Shown: in pieces, positions 1 to 8,250 of the stretch | Numbering within the stretch: the stretch's first letter is position 1 | How the letters are laid out: the number at the start of each line of letters is the position of its first letter | NCBI GenBank assembly: GCA_002296885.1 | Contig: DBIH01000283.1 | Coordinates: forward strand, 1 to 18,638 | Reading direction: 5' to 3' | Length of the DNA: 18,638 nt | From: Flavobacterium sp. UBA807 | GTDB lineage: Bacteria; Bacteroidota; Bacteroidia; Flavobacteriales; Flavobacteriaceae | Program-made: the position numbers and the translations under genes | Notes under the pieces: generated by a model | Databases searched by the model: none | Seen by the model: only the letters and a program-made list of their open reading frames with translations | Told to the model about the DNA's origin: nothing

Positions 1-2190
1 ATGTTGGTGTTACAGGCTGATTAACAGTAACCGTCAAAGTAGCTGTAGTTGCACATTGCCCCGAATCCGGATTAAATGTATAAGTCGTTGTAGCTGTATT
101 ATCAACAGCCGGTGACCAGCTTCCGGTAAATCCATTATTTGATGTTGTCGGCAAGATCAAACTATCTCCGTTACAAATTGCGGCGATAGGAGTAAAAGTT
201 GGTGTAACAGGCTGATTAACTGTAATAGTTAAAGTAGTTGTAGCAGCACATTGTCCTGCATCCGGAGTGAATGTATATGTAGTTGTAGTTGTATTATCTA
301 ATGCCGGAGACCAGCTTCCTGTATATCCATTGTTGGATGTTGTTGGCAAAGCCAATAACGAATCACCGTTACAGATTGCAGCAACGGGACTAAATGTTGG
401 CGTTATCGGTTGGTTAACGGTAATAGTTAAAGTGGTTGTAGTAGCACACTGTCCCGAATCAGGGGTGAATGTATAGGTTGTTGTGGCTGTGTTGTTCAAA
501 GCAGGTGACCAAGTTCCTGTATATCCATTATTTGATGTTGTTGGCAATGCCGATAAAGAATCTCCATTACAAATTGCGGCAACCGGATCAAATGTAGGTG
601 TTGTTGGCTGAATAACCGTAATGGTTAATGAAGCCGTTGTTGCACATTGACCTGGCGTTGGTGTAAATGTATAGGTTGTTGTGGCTGTGTTGTTCAAAGC
701 TGGTGACCAAGTTCCTGTATATCCATTATTGGAAGTTGTTGGCAACTCCGATAACGAATCTCCTTTACAAATATCAGTAACTGGGTCAAATGTCGGTGTA
801 GTTGGCTGGATAACTGTAATGGTCAACGATGCCGTTGTTGCACATTGACCTGACGTTGGTGTAAATGTATAAGTTGTTGTCGCGGCATTGTTCAAAGTAG
901 GCGACCATGTTCCGGTATATCCATTATTGGAAGTTGTTGGCAACGCCGATAATGAATCACCGTTACAAATATCAGCAACTGCATTGAAAGTAGGTGTTAC
1001 AGGTTGATTAACCGTAATTGTTAAAGACGCTGTTGTTGTACACTGCCCGGCAGTTGGAGTGAACGTATAAGTTGTTGTAGTCGTATTATCCAATGCCGGC
1101 GACCAGTTTCCAGTATATCCATTGTTAGATGTTGTTGACAAAGCGGTTAAAGTATCACCATTACAAATTGCAGTTCTTGGTGTAAATGTTGGTGTTATAG
1201 GTTGATTAACCGTTATAGTTAAAGAAGCCGTTGTTGCACATTGACCAGGAGTTGGTGTAAATGTATAGGTTGTTGTTAAAGCATTGTTTAACGCTGGAGA
1301 CCAAGTTCCGGTATATCCATTATTGGAAGTTGTTGGCAAAGCCGATAAAGAATCTCCGTTACAAATTGCGGCAACTGGACTAAAAGTTGGTGTGGTTGGC
1401 TGAATAACCATAATAGTTAGCGAAGCCGATGTTGCACATTGTCCGGGAGTTGGTGTAAATGTATAAGTTGTTGTAGCTGTATTGTTCAAAGCTGGCGACC
1501 ATGTACCTGTATATCCATTATTAGAAGTTGTTGGCAACGCCGATAAAGTATCTCCATTACAAATGTCAGCAATCGGGTCAAATGTTGGAGTTATAGGCTG
1601 ATTTACGGTAATGGTTAACGAAGCTGTTGTTGCACATTGTCCGGGAGTTGGTGTAAATGTATAAGTTGTTGTAGCTGTGTTGTTCAAAGCTGGTGACCAT
1701 GTTCCGGTATATCCATTATTAGAAGTTGTTGGCAAAGCTAATAAAGAATCACCATTACAAATGTCAGCAACAGGAGTAAATGTTGGTGTTACCGGTTGAT
1801 TCACCGTGATGGTTAACGTAGCTGATGCCGCACATTGTCCCGGTGTTGGTGTGAATGTATAGGTTGTGGTAACTGTATTATTCAAAGCAGGAGACCAAGT
1901 TCCGGTATATCCATTATTGGAAGTTGTTGGCAAAGCTGATAATAAATCTCCATTACAAATATCTGCTACTGGGTCAAATGTTGGTGTTGTTGGCTGAATA
2001 ACACTTACCGTCAAAGATGCTGTAGTAGCACATTGATCAGGATTTGGGGTAAATGTATAAGTTGTTGTTGTTGTATTATCGATTGCCGGAGACCAGGTTC
2101 CCGGAATTCCATTATTAGATGTAGTTGGCAGCGTTAATGCATCACCATTACAAATATCTGCTATTGGAGAGAAAGTCGTAACTGTCTGTG
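1..2190 (-). repeat. Eleven tandem 198-bp repeats encoding 66-aa Ig-like domains
   Basis: The plus-strand block ttacaaat(t/a) (the end of the ICNGD codons) recurs every 198 bp, near 171, 369, 567, 765, 963, 1161, 1359, 1557, 1755, 1950 and 2148. Each unit encodes ICNGD, then LPTTSNNGYTGTWSPALNN, TTTYTFTP, GQCA and LTITVNQP. Each unit carries two invariant cysteines (in ICNGD and GQCA) about 40 residues apart, which suggests one disulfide per domain. The copies are very similar at DNA level as well, for example 461-537 against 659-735, which implies recent duplication or gene conversion. The array continues past position 1, so the true copy number is unknown. Confidence 0.93.
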
Positions 2191-4168
2191 GTAATAGTGC
2201 CTGTGAAATTTCCAAACCATAAGTTCCCTGCTCACTGCCCAAACCATAATAACCTTCGACTCTAACATATACTACATCTTCTGACGAAACATCCAAATTA
2301 TCTATTTCAGATTGGAAGCTGGCAGCATTTGGACAGTCGTCATCGCTTTGGGCTAACTGGGTTACTCCGTCTGCAGCAAATACAGTAAGAATAGTATCAA
2401 AATTAGATCCGGTACAAGTATTTAAACTCAATGATTGTGCACAGGCATCCAAATTAACTTTGTACCAAACATCTGGAGATAATTCGCCACCTGTATCGGT
2501 ATAACAATTAACTTCTAAGTTATTACCTGTAGTAGTATAGTTTGGAGTATTAACAGGAATTGCAGTGGCTATAGTATCGCCGGGAGCAGGTCCGTTGTTA
2601 ATAGTTAAATCCAATGTCTCTGTGGTACAACTATGCGGATCTGTTGCGATGATTAAGTTTTTTAGTGAAACATATCGACTGGCAGTAGAAGAGGTAAGAA
2701 CGATACTACTTATAGAATTATTGTCAAAATACCCGGACGGATCGGTATCTGATGTTATTGTTCTGCTTTGTACATGACCATTTGAATAGGTAATTGTAAC
2801 ATTTCCGGTTACAACATTGTCATTAAAATCGGTAGTAAAATAACTTGCATCAACCCCATAAACAGGAGGAGTAAAAGTAATAGTCAACGGAGCATTTGCA
2901 TTAACAGTTCCAAGAAAATCCAAACCGTTATACATGCCTCCTGGGGCTGACATCGATACTGTTGTAGCCCCAAATGTAATGTTTGTCGGATTCGTAGCAA
3001 CAATATTACCTAAATCATCTGCATATAATGTCGAATCAAATGATACCGCGTGGTCAATCCACGGGCTTAAACTGTTGATTTCTAAAGTATCGGTTAACGG
3101 AATAGAAGCAGCATACGAACCGCTGGTTGTATAAGTTATGCCATTAACAGGCCATCTATAACTTGAACAGGCAGTTGCACTGGTTGTTTTAGTTCCAATT
3201 GGATAAACCGTAATAGTTATGTCTTTTGTAGTGGCACATTCACCAACATTTGGTGTAAACGTATAGGTCGTTGTATTATTATTATCTAAAGCCGGAGACC
3301 ATGTTCCGTTAATCCCGTTGTCCGATGTAGTTGGTAGAGGGGATAAAGGCGAACCGGCACAAATTGGAGAAACAGTTGGGAATGTTGGTGTAACTATTGG
3401 GGTAATTGTTAAATCGAGAATTTCACTTGAAGTTGGGTTAGTAGCGATGCTTAAATTCCTTAATGATATAAAACGATGAGGTGTTGTAGTTGTTGTTGAA
3501 AGAACAAGACTTGTAATTGGGGTAGTAGATAAATAACCAAAAAGTTCAGTATCTGCTGTTACGGTTCTACTGTCAACTGCACCATCAGAATAGGTGGCAG
3601 TTACGTTTCCACTGATTACATTATCGGCATTATTAGTGTCGAAAAAATTCCCCGAAATTCCATAAATCCCCGGACTGAAAGTAATCGTTATCGATTCGTT
3701 TGCATTATTTGTTCCAAGAAAAGTACCATCTGAATAAATACCACCCGGAGCCGACAAACTAACCGTTGTACCGCCTATTACTACATCCACCGTTGCTGCC
3801 GCCGGGATTCCGGATAAATCATCGAAATCAATAGTTGCACCTGTAATGGTTGCCGAATTAGTCCACGCAGTCTGATCATTAAAAAGTTGTGTTATTCCTC
3901 CACCATAAGTATATATTCCGGTTGAGGTGTAAGTTTGCCCACTTACGCTCCATGTATAGCTTCCACAAGCAGTAACTGTTGTGGTACTTTGTGTGCTTGG
4001 AGTTGAAGGAGTGATCCTTGAAAGGCTTCTTGTTTTAACTTTTTTAGAATCGGAAACATAAGTAGAATGTCTCACGTTTTCTGATTGCGCTGTGGCAATA
4101 AAGTTTATCGTAAACAGTAAAAAAAATGATAATAAAACTTGTTTTTTAGTAGTGTAATTTTTCTTCAT
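1..4168 (-). CDS. Giant secreted Ig-like repeat protein (adhesin-like), 3' end outside window
   Basis: Read on the minus strand from the ATG at 4168, the frame stays open for 1389 codons to the window edge. Residues 1-28 form a signal peptide (hydrophobic LLSFFLLFTINFIATA, cleavage near TAQ). Residues 66-243 and 332-510 are two copies of one module: a short C-SY-W--G--Y motif (TACGSYTW, TACSSYRW) followed by a roughly 150-residue beta-rich domain ending SLRNLSIAT or SLKNLIIATD. Between them (261-322) is a degenerate Ig-like repeat. Residues about 528-656 resemble a PPC (bacterial pre-peptidase C-terminal) domain, with DVWYKVNL and FDTILTVFAADG. From residue 659 on there are 11 tandem 66-residue Ig-like repeats. 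Long Thr-rich repeat proteins of this kind in Flavobacterium are usually T9SS-secreted surface adhesins or gliding-associated proteins. The sorting domain would lie outside the window, so that role is inferred. The gene sits alone behind a terminator; I saw no convincing promoter in 4169-4303. Confidence 0.88.
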   Translation of the reverse strand, partial: MKKNYTTKKQVLLSFFLLFTINFIATAQSENVRHSTYVSDSKKVKTRSLSRITPSTPSTQSTTTVTACGSYTWSVSGQTYTSTGIYTYGGGITQLFNDQTAWTNSATITGATIDFDDLSGIPAAATVDVVIGGTTVSLSAPGGIYSDGTFLGTNNANESITITFSPGIYGISGNFFDTNNADNVISGNVTATYSDGAVDSRTVTADTELFGYLSTTPITSLVLSTTTTTPHRFISLRNLSIATNPTSSEILDLTITPIVTPTFPTVSPICAGSPLSPLPTTSDNGINGTWSPALDNNNTTTYTFTPNVGECATTKDITITVYPIGTKTTSATACSSYRWPVNGITYTTSGSYAASIPLTDTLEINSLSPWIDHAVSFDSTLYADDLGNIVATNPTNITFGATTVSMSAPGGMYNGLDFLGTVNANAPLTITFTPPVYGVDASYFTTDFNDNVVTGNVTITYSNGHVQSRTITSDTDPSGYFDNNSISSIVLTSSTASRYVSLKNLIIATDPHSCTTETLDLTINNGPAPGDTIATAIPVNTPNYTTTGNNLEVNCYTDTGGELSPDVWYKVNLDACAQSLSLNTCTGSNFDTILTVFAADGVTQLAQSDDDCPNAASFQSEIDNLDVSSEDVVYVRVEGYYGLGSEQGTYGLEISQALLPQTVTTFSPIADICNGDALTLPTTSNNGIPGTWSPAIDNTTTTTYTFTPNPDQCATTASLTVSVIQPTTPTFDPVADICNGDLLSALPTTSNNGYTGTWSPALNNTVTTTYTFTPTPGQCAASATLTITVNQPVTPTFTPVADICNGDSLLALPTTSNNGYTGTWSPALNNTATTTYTFTPTPGQCATTASLTITVNQPITPTFDPIADICNGDTLSALPTTSNNGYTGTWSPALNNTATTTYTFTPTPGQCATSASLTIMVIQPTTPTFSPVAAICNGDSLSALPTTSNNGYTGTWSPALNNALTTTYTFTPTPGQCATTASLTITVNQPITPTFTPRTAICNGDTLTALSTTSNNGYTGNWSPALDNTTTTTYTFTPTAGQCTTTASLTITVNQPVTPTFNAVADICNGDSLSALPTTSNNGYTGTWSPTLNNAATTTYTFTPTSGQCATTASLTITVIQPTTPTFDPVTDICKGDSLSELPTTSNNGYTGTWSPALNNTATTTYTFTPTPGQCATTASLTITVIQPTTPTFDPVAAICNGDSLSALPTTSNNGYTGTWSPALNNTATTTYTFTPDSGQCATTTTLTITVNQPITPTFSPVAAICNGDSLLALPTTSNNGYTGSWSPALDNTTTTTYTFTPDAGQCAATTTLTITVNQPVTPTFTPIAAICNGDSLILPTTSNNGFTGSWSPAVDNTATTTYTFNPDSGQCATTATLTVTVNQPVTPT

Positions 4169-4303
4169 ATGGTAATTTTTTCGGGGTAGTTATACTGAAC
4201 TAAAATGATTAAATTTTTAAAACTAATTCGATAAAAATAGATATTTAATTTAATTTCTAACTAAATTTTTCGTTGTTTTTGAGGTTATTAACGATGAACA
4301 AAC

Positions 4304-4345
4304 AAAAAAGCCCCGTCTCCTTATGAACGAGACGGGGCTTTTTTT
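4304..4345 (-). terminator. Strong intrinsic terminator after the deoxynucleoside kinase gene
   Basis: A perfect stem pairs AGCCCCGTCTC (4309-4319) with GAGACGGGGCT (4329-4339) around a 9-nt loop, with A-rich and T-rich flanks, so it can work in both directions. It lies 15 bp after the kinase stop codon and ends that minus-strand operon before the giant repeat gene, which therefore needs its own promoter. Confidence 0.93.
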
Positions 4346-4359
4346 ATTCTTCTTGCTTT

Positions 4360-4974
4360 CTAAAACAAACCGTTTATTTCTGCATTAATTCGGTTGATTA
4401 TGTTTCCTAAATCTTCAGGATTATTAACAAAATCGATATTGTCAACATCAATGATAAGCAAAGGGCCTTTGTCATAGGTATGAATCCACGCCTCATAACG
4501 TTCGTTCAGACGGCTTAAGTAATCAATTGAAATCGTATTTTCATAATCACGCCCGCGTTTGTGTATTTGGGAAACAAGATTTGGAATAGAACTTCTTAAA
4601 TAAATCAATAAATCCGGAGCACCAACCAATCCTTCCATCAGTTGAAAAAGATCGGAGTAATTCTCAAAATCACGGTTGGTCATCAAACCCATAGCATGCA
4701 GATTGGGAGCAAAGATGTGCGCATCTTCATAGATAGTTCTGTCCTGAATAATGTTCTTTCCGCTTTCACGTATTTGAAGCACCTGACGAAAACGAGAGTT
4801 CAGGAAATAAATCTGCAGGTTAAAACTCCAGCGTTCCATCTGATGGTAAAAATCATCAAGATAAGGATTATCGACTACATCTTCAAAGTGTGGTTCCCAT
4901 TTGAATTGTTTGGCTAAAAATCGTGTTAAGGTTGTCTTTCCTGCTCCAATGTTTCCTGCTACTGCTATGTGCAT
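4360..4974 (-). CDS. Deoxynucleoside kinase (dNK family)
   Basis: This 204-aa cytosolic enzyme should phosphorylate deoxynucleosides (deoxyadenosine/deoxyguanosine-type salvage) using ATP. Visible features: a P-loop GNIGAGKTT at residues 7-15; the acidic EDVVDNPYLDDFY segment (31-43) that contributes to the substrate site; the family signature QDRTIYED at 77-84, with the DR pair and a catalytic-site Glu/Asp; an Arg/Lys-rich LID-like segment IHKRGRDYE near 137-145; and YLSRLNERYEAW at 153-164. The length is normal for bacterial dNKs. The ATG at 4974 overlaps the upstream stop by one base (TAATG), so translation is probably coupled to the preceding gene. Substrate preference cannot be read from the sequence. 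Confidence 0.94.
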   Translation of the reverse strand: MHIAVAGNIGAGKTTLTRFLAKQFKWEPHFEDVVDNPYLDDFYHQMERWSFNLQIYFLNSRFRQVLQIRESGKNIIQDRTIYEDAHIFAPNLHAMGLMTNRDFENYSDLFQLMEGLVGAPDLLIYLRSSIPNLVSQIHKRGRDYENTISIDYLSRLNERYEAWIHTYDKGPLLIIDVDNIDFVNNPEDLGNIINRINAEINGLF

Positions 4975-5765
4975 TATGGTAATTTTATTTTATAATTCTT
5001 AATTTGCTGGTTGGTAAAAATAGCCAAAATTTGGTCTTTGTAATAATAATTTTTAAACGATTTCTCAACAATTTCTATTTCATAAACCGTTTTCGTTACG
5101 TTATTCAGGCAATACAGAATGTTATCACGGGAAAACAAAATTTTTTCGTTATCGACAATCTGAATTTTTTCAAAAGGTGGAATATTGGCTAACAATTTGA
5201 CTTTGCCAAATATGTCAATCGAATACCAATTGTTCACTTCATCAACCCAATAAAAATTATTGAAATCAGACTGTGTGTATTTTATATTTTCCTGTATCGG
5301 ATTTCCAATGTTTTTGAAAGTGTTTTTCAGATAATCAAACAACATGATCTGCTGAGTCAAAGAATTATAAATCCAAAACTGATCTTGCGAAGCCAGGCCA
5401 ATTTTAGATGCAAAAATGGTGTTGTCAATGTCAAAAAGATTAAGTTTCTGGATTTCATTCAGTTGATTGTCAAGTGTAATTATCGTATTGAAATCTTCGT
5501 AAAAGACAACTATTTTCAAAGGATTTATATAATCAACAGAAGTTATTTTTCCCAAGGCTACATTTTTATATTCCCACTTCTGGGTTTCGTTTTGTTTGGT
5601 AAAAATATTGTCCTTGATGTAATAGTTATTGCCCAGACCATCAAAGCCAATATAGGTTTTGTTTTCCAGTTCCTTTGTTTCTAATGCCGTCGTTTTCAGT
5701 TTGTGGTTCTGGCCAAAACTAAATGTGAAACTTAAGCATAGCAGAAAATAAATAACGCTTTTCAT
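4974..5765 (-). CDS. Exported protein of unknown function, predicted beta-propeller-like
   Basis: This 263-aa protein begins with a clear signal peptide (MKSVIYFLLCLSFTFSFGQ), so it should leave the cytoplasm. It has no lipobox cysteine directly after the hydrophobic stretch. The mature part shows about six loosely repeated 35-45-residue blocks of beta-strand character with turns such as FNTIITLDNQL, TQQIMLFDYLK, NNWYSIDIFG and DNILYCLNN. This pattern suggests a small beta-propeller; the fold is inferred and no catalytic residues are apparent. The gene starts 18 bp after the hydrolase stop and overlaps the kinase start by one base, so the three form an operon. Why an exported propeller is coupled to a cytosolic nucleoside kinase is not clear, and I do not assign a function. 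Confidence 0.8.
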   Translation of the reverse strand: MKSVIYFLLCLSFTFSFGQNHKLKTTALETKELENKTYIGFDGLGNNYYIKDNIFTKQNETQKWEYKNVALGKITSVDYINPLKIVVFYEDFNTIITLDNQLNEIQKLNLFDIDNTIFASKIGLASQDQFWIYNSLTQQIMLFDYLKNTFKNIGNPIQENIKYTQSDFNNFYWVDEVNNWYSIDIFGKVKLLANIPPFEKIQIVDNEKILFSRDNILYCLNNVTKTVYEIEIVEKSFKNYYYKDQILAIFTNQQIKNYKIKLP

Positions 5766-5783
5766 TGTAGGTTAATTTACGGT

Positions 5784-7181
5784 TTACTTTGTTTGGTTTT
5801 GTATCCATTTGGTTATTTGATTTAATGCCAAAGGAGAAAATGTTTGTTCAATTTCGGCATATTCGCTTGGTGCACCGGTTTTACATTCCTGGAATAAATG
5901 ATTCAGATTTGGAAATTCTCTTACTGTTACGCGGGTGTTTCCTCCTTTTTTCAAAGCGTTTTCTATTGCAGATAAATTCTCTTTTGGCGGAACCTGTAAA
6001 TCCTTACCGCCGTTAACTGCCAAAACCGGGCATTTTACTTTTTGCAATGTTGGCGCGGGATCATATTTGATAAAATATTCCATCCATGGACTTGAAACCA
6101 TTTTTACCTGCATCGCTATATAATCATCTTTCGACATTCCGTTTGGTATTTCATCGGCTTTCATATCCTTTTCGTTTTCATTTATTAACGTAGTCAAATC
6201 GGTTTTCAATTTTTGATTATCAGTCGATTGTTTAACGGCTTCAAATACCTTGCTGTTTATTGATGAGGTTTTAGCGATTTCAGCCTCTGAAACTCCTGAA
6301 GCTTTGGCTATTAATTCTTGTTGAAGCAATAACAGTTTGTCTCCGGGTATACCGGTTCCGGCAAGCAAAACTATAAAACTTACATCTTTAGATTTTGCTG
6401 CAACCATCGGTGATATGATTCCACCTTCACTATGTCCCATCAAACCAATTTTCTTTGGATTGATTTCTTTTCTTGTTTTCAAATAGGCAATGGCACTCTC
6501 AACATCCGTAGCAAAATCGGCAGAAGTTGCGGTTTCAAAATCACCTTTTGATTCGCCAACTCCGCGGTCATCAAATCTTAAAACGGCAATTCCGTTTTTG
6601 GTCAGATAATCCGAGATAACCAGAAAAGGTTTATGGCCCAACAATTCTTCATTCCTATTTTGCGGACCGCTTCCGGTAATCAAAACAACAACCGGAAAAA
6701 CACCTTCTTTTTTTGGTAGTGATAAAGTCCCTGCCAGTGAAATGTTTGCTTTTGGATTTTGGAAAGTTACGTTTTCTGTATAGTAAGGGAAAGGCTCTTT
6801 AGGTTCTTGCGGCCTTTTTGGCTCCACTTTTTCAATGACTTTTCTTGACAGGTTCATTGGGAATTCCTGTCCCGCCTGTTTGAATGTGCCTACTATTTCA
6901 TTGTCTTTAAGTTCACCACTATATTCAATTCGCGCTACTGCAACTTCAAACTTTATTTTTGGGTTTTCAAATGTGGTTGTAGATACCGGAATTCCTTTAG
7001 CGCCCTGATCCGGGCTGTCCATAGTAGAAATGTAACCTGTCTCTGTTTTACTAACATTAAAAACAAGTCGTAATTGCATTCCCTGTACTTTCAAAGCACC
7101 GTTCCATTGTCCTGTGATGTCTTGTCCGTATGTTATGATTGAGGCTAAAATTGATGTGAAAAGGAAAAGTGTTTTTTTCAT
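5784..7181 (-). CDS. Secreted alpha/beta hydrolase (S33-like esterase/peptidase type)
   Basis: This 465-aa protein has a signal peptide (MKKTLFLFTSILASIITYGQ), an N-terminal beta-rich domain of about 95 residues starting DITGQWNGAL, a Pro/Lys/Glu-rich linker (119-131), then an alpha/beta hydrolase domain from about 133. The catalytic triad is readable: nucleophile Ser251 in the elbow GHSEGG (249-254), Asp394 in GGKDLQVPP, and His428 in PNLNHLF. The oxyanion-side motif GSGPQ (170-174) and DDRGVGES (204-211) fit the family. The reaction is hydrolysis of an ester or amide bond in the periplasm or outside the cell, with substrate unknown. An N-terminal extension of this sort is common in Bacteroidota hydrolases. 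It is the first gene of the minus-strand operon and has a TAnnTTTG box about 40 bp upstream. Confidence 0.9.
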   Translation of the reverse strand: MKKTLFLFTSILASIITYGQDITGQWNGALKVQGMQLRLVFNVSKTETGYISTMDSPDQGAKGIPVSTTTFENPKIKFEVAVARIEYSGELKDNEIVGTFKQAGQEFPMNLSRKVIEKVEPKRPQEPKEPFPYYTENVTFQNPKANISLAGTLSLPKKEGVFPVVVLITGSGPQNRNEELLGHKPFLVISDYLTKNGIAVLRFDDRGVGESKGDFETATSADFATDVESAIAYLKTRKEINPKKIGLMGHSEGGIISPMVAAKSKDVSFIVLLAGTGIPGDKLLLLQQELIAKASGVSEAEIAKTSSINSKVFEAVKQSTDNQKLKTDLTTLINENEKDMKADEIPNGMSKDDYIAMQVKMVSSPWMEYFIKYDPAPTLQKVKCPVLAVNGGKDLQVPPKENLSAIENALKKGGNTRVTVREFPNLNHLFQECKTGAPSEYAEIEQTFSPLALNQITKWIQNQTK

Positions 7182-7218
7182 TTTGGGAAGGTGTTTTGGG
7201 ATAGGTTTTATTCTTTCT

Positions 7219-7226
7219 CAAATATA
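7219..7226 (-). promoter_or_regulatory. Candidate -7 box (TATATTTG) of the hydrolase operon
   Basis: On the minus strand TATATTTG is an exact match to the Bacteroidota -7 consensus TAnnTTTG and would give a leader of roughly 30 nt before the ATG at 7181. The matching -33 element is weak: a GTTTC occurs 21 nt upstream. The opposite strand of the same gap has a near-match CATATTTG at 7318-7325, a possible promoter for the divergent GLPGLI gene, but with no good -33 partner. Confidence 0.5.
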
Positions 7227-7344
7227 AAAAATTAACCTTACAATTCAGAAACAGTTCGCCGGACATTCTTTCATTTTTTTTAACATAACATTGGTAACAG
7301 AATTCACAGGGATTCGTCATATTTGTTCTTTAAAATCAAAAACA

Positions 7345-8247
7345 ATGAACAAATTTTTTTACGCATCATTATTCTTATTGGCATTCATGACTTCAAATGC
7401 CCAAAAAGACTTTCAGGGAATGGCGGTTTATGAATCGAAAACCAGTACTGCCGATATGAAAACCCGTTTGCAGGCAAACAAGGAAATTACTCCCGAAATG
7501 CAAAAAATGATTGAAGAGCGAATGAAAAAAATGTTTGAAAAGACATTCATCCTCAACTTTGATAAATCGGCCTCTATCTATAAAGAAGAAGAGAAACTCG
7601 ATGCTCCGGGTCAGGGCCAGGGTGGTGGAATGCGAATGATGTTTAACTCGGTCATGGGTGGCGGCGGAACGTATTACAAAAATGTAAAAGATAAAAGTTA
7701 CACTGTCGATAAGGAATTCATGGGGAAAGATTTTTTGGTTAAGGATTCATTGCCAAAATTAGACTGGAAAATGGAAAGTGAAACCCGTGTGATTGGAGGT
7801 TACAACTGTTTTAAGGCAACAGCCGTTGTTCCTGTAAGCAAAACTGATTTTAAAAACTTCCGTCCAAAAAAAGAAGACGAAAATAAAAAAGCAGATGAGG
7901 CAAAAACTGATGATAAGGATAAAAAGACCAATTTCATGGATCAGTTTGACATGCCCAAGGAAATTACCATTACTGCTTGGTATACACCTGAAATACCTGT
8001 GAATCAAGGCCCAGATCGTTATTGGGGTCTGCCGGGCTTAATCCTTGAAGTCAATGACGGAAAAACAACAATTCTTTGTTCAAAAGTTGTGCTTAACCCT
8101 AAAGAAAAAGCAGCTATTAAAGCTCCGACTAATGGTAAAGTCATTTCGCAAAAAGAATACGACGATACCGTGATAAAGAAGATGGAGGAAATGAGCGAAA
8201 TGAATGGCGGACACGGTGGAATGCAAATCAGAATGGGAAGGAATTAA
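7345..8247 (+). CDS. GLPGLI family protein with Met-rich tail
   Basis: This 300-aa exported protein has the family signature GLPGLI at residues 228-233, preceded by YW and followed by LEVNDGKTTI, plus the usual upstream block KSYTVDKEFMGKDFLVKD and WKMESETRVIGGYNCFKA. I chose the ATG at 7345 because it gives a clean signal peptide (MNKFFYASLFLLAFMTSNAQ); the in-frame TTG at 7291 only adds 18 charged residues in front. The function of the family (Pfam Porph_ging) is unknown to me. Two Met/Gly-rich stretches stand out (GGGMRMMFNSVMGGGG near 92-107 and the C-terminal MEEMSEMNGGHGGMQIRMG), as does a Lys/Asp/Glu-rich charged segment (172-197). The next gene starts 3 bp later, so the two are co-expressed. 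Confidence 0.92.
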   Translation: MNKFFYASLFLLAFMTSNAQKDFQGMAVYESKTSTADMKTRLQANKEITPEMQKMIEERMKKMFEKTFILNFDKSASIYKEEEKLDAPGQGQGGGMRMMFNSVMGGGGTYYKNVKDKSYTVDKEFMGKDFLVKDSLPKLDWKMESETRVIGGYNCFKATAVVPVSKTDFKNFRPKKEDENKKADEAKTDDKDKKTNFMDQFDMPKEITITAWYTPEIPVNQGPDRYWGLPGLILEVNDGKTTILCSKVVLNPKEKAAIKAPTNGKVISQKEYDDTVIKKMEEMSEMNGGHGGMQIRMGRN

Positions 8248-8250
8248 CGT

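Noticed and set aside
267..476. Small plus-strand open frames across the left 4 kb (for example 267-476, 2565-2777 and 2934-3134)
   Set aside because: They are antisense to the long repeat protein, repeat with its period, and lack start context or recognisable products.
1..2190. Regular 198-bp direct repeats as a CRISPR array or satellite
   Set aside because: The unit is far longer than a CRISPR repeat-spacer, has no unique spacers, and is a continuous open frame encoding a 66-aa domain.
4169..4303. Promoter for the giant repeat protein
   Set aside because: AT-rich, with only partial TAnnTTTG-like strings and no spaced -33 element, so I could not support a specific site.
7057..7320. 87-codon minus-strand frame across the hydrolase start and promoter gap
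   Set aside because: It overlaps the well-supported hydrolase N-terminus in another frame and has no recognisable features.
7291..7344. TTG start 18 codons upstream for the GLPGLI protein
   Set aside because: It would put a charged, non-hydrophobic stretch in front of a textbook signal peptide starting at the ATG at 7345.
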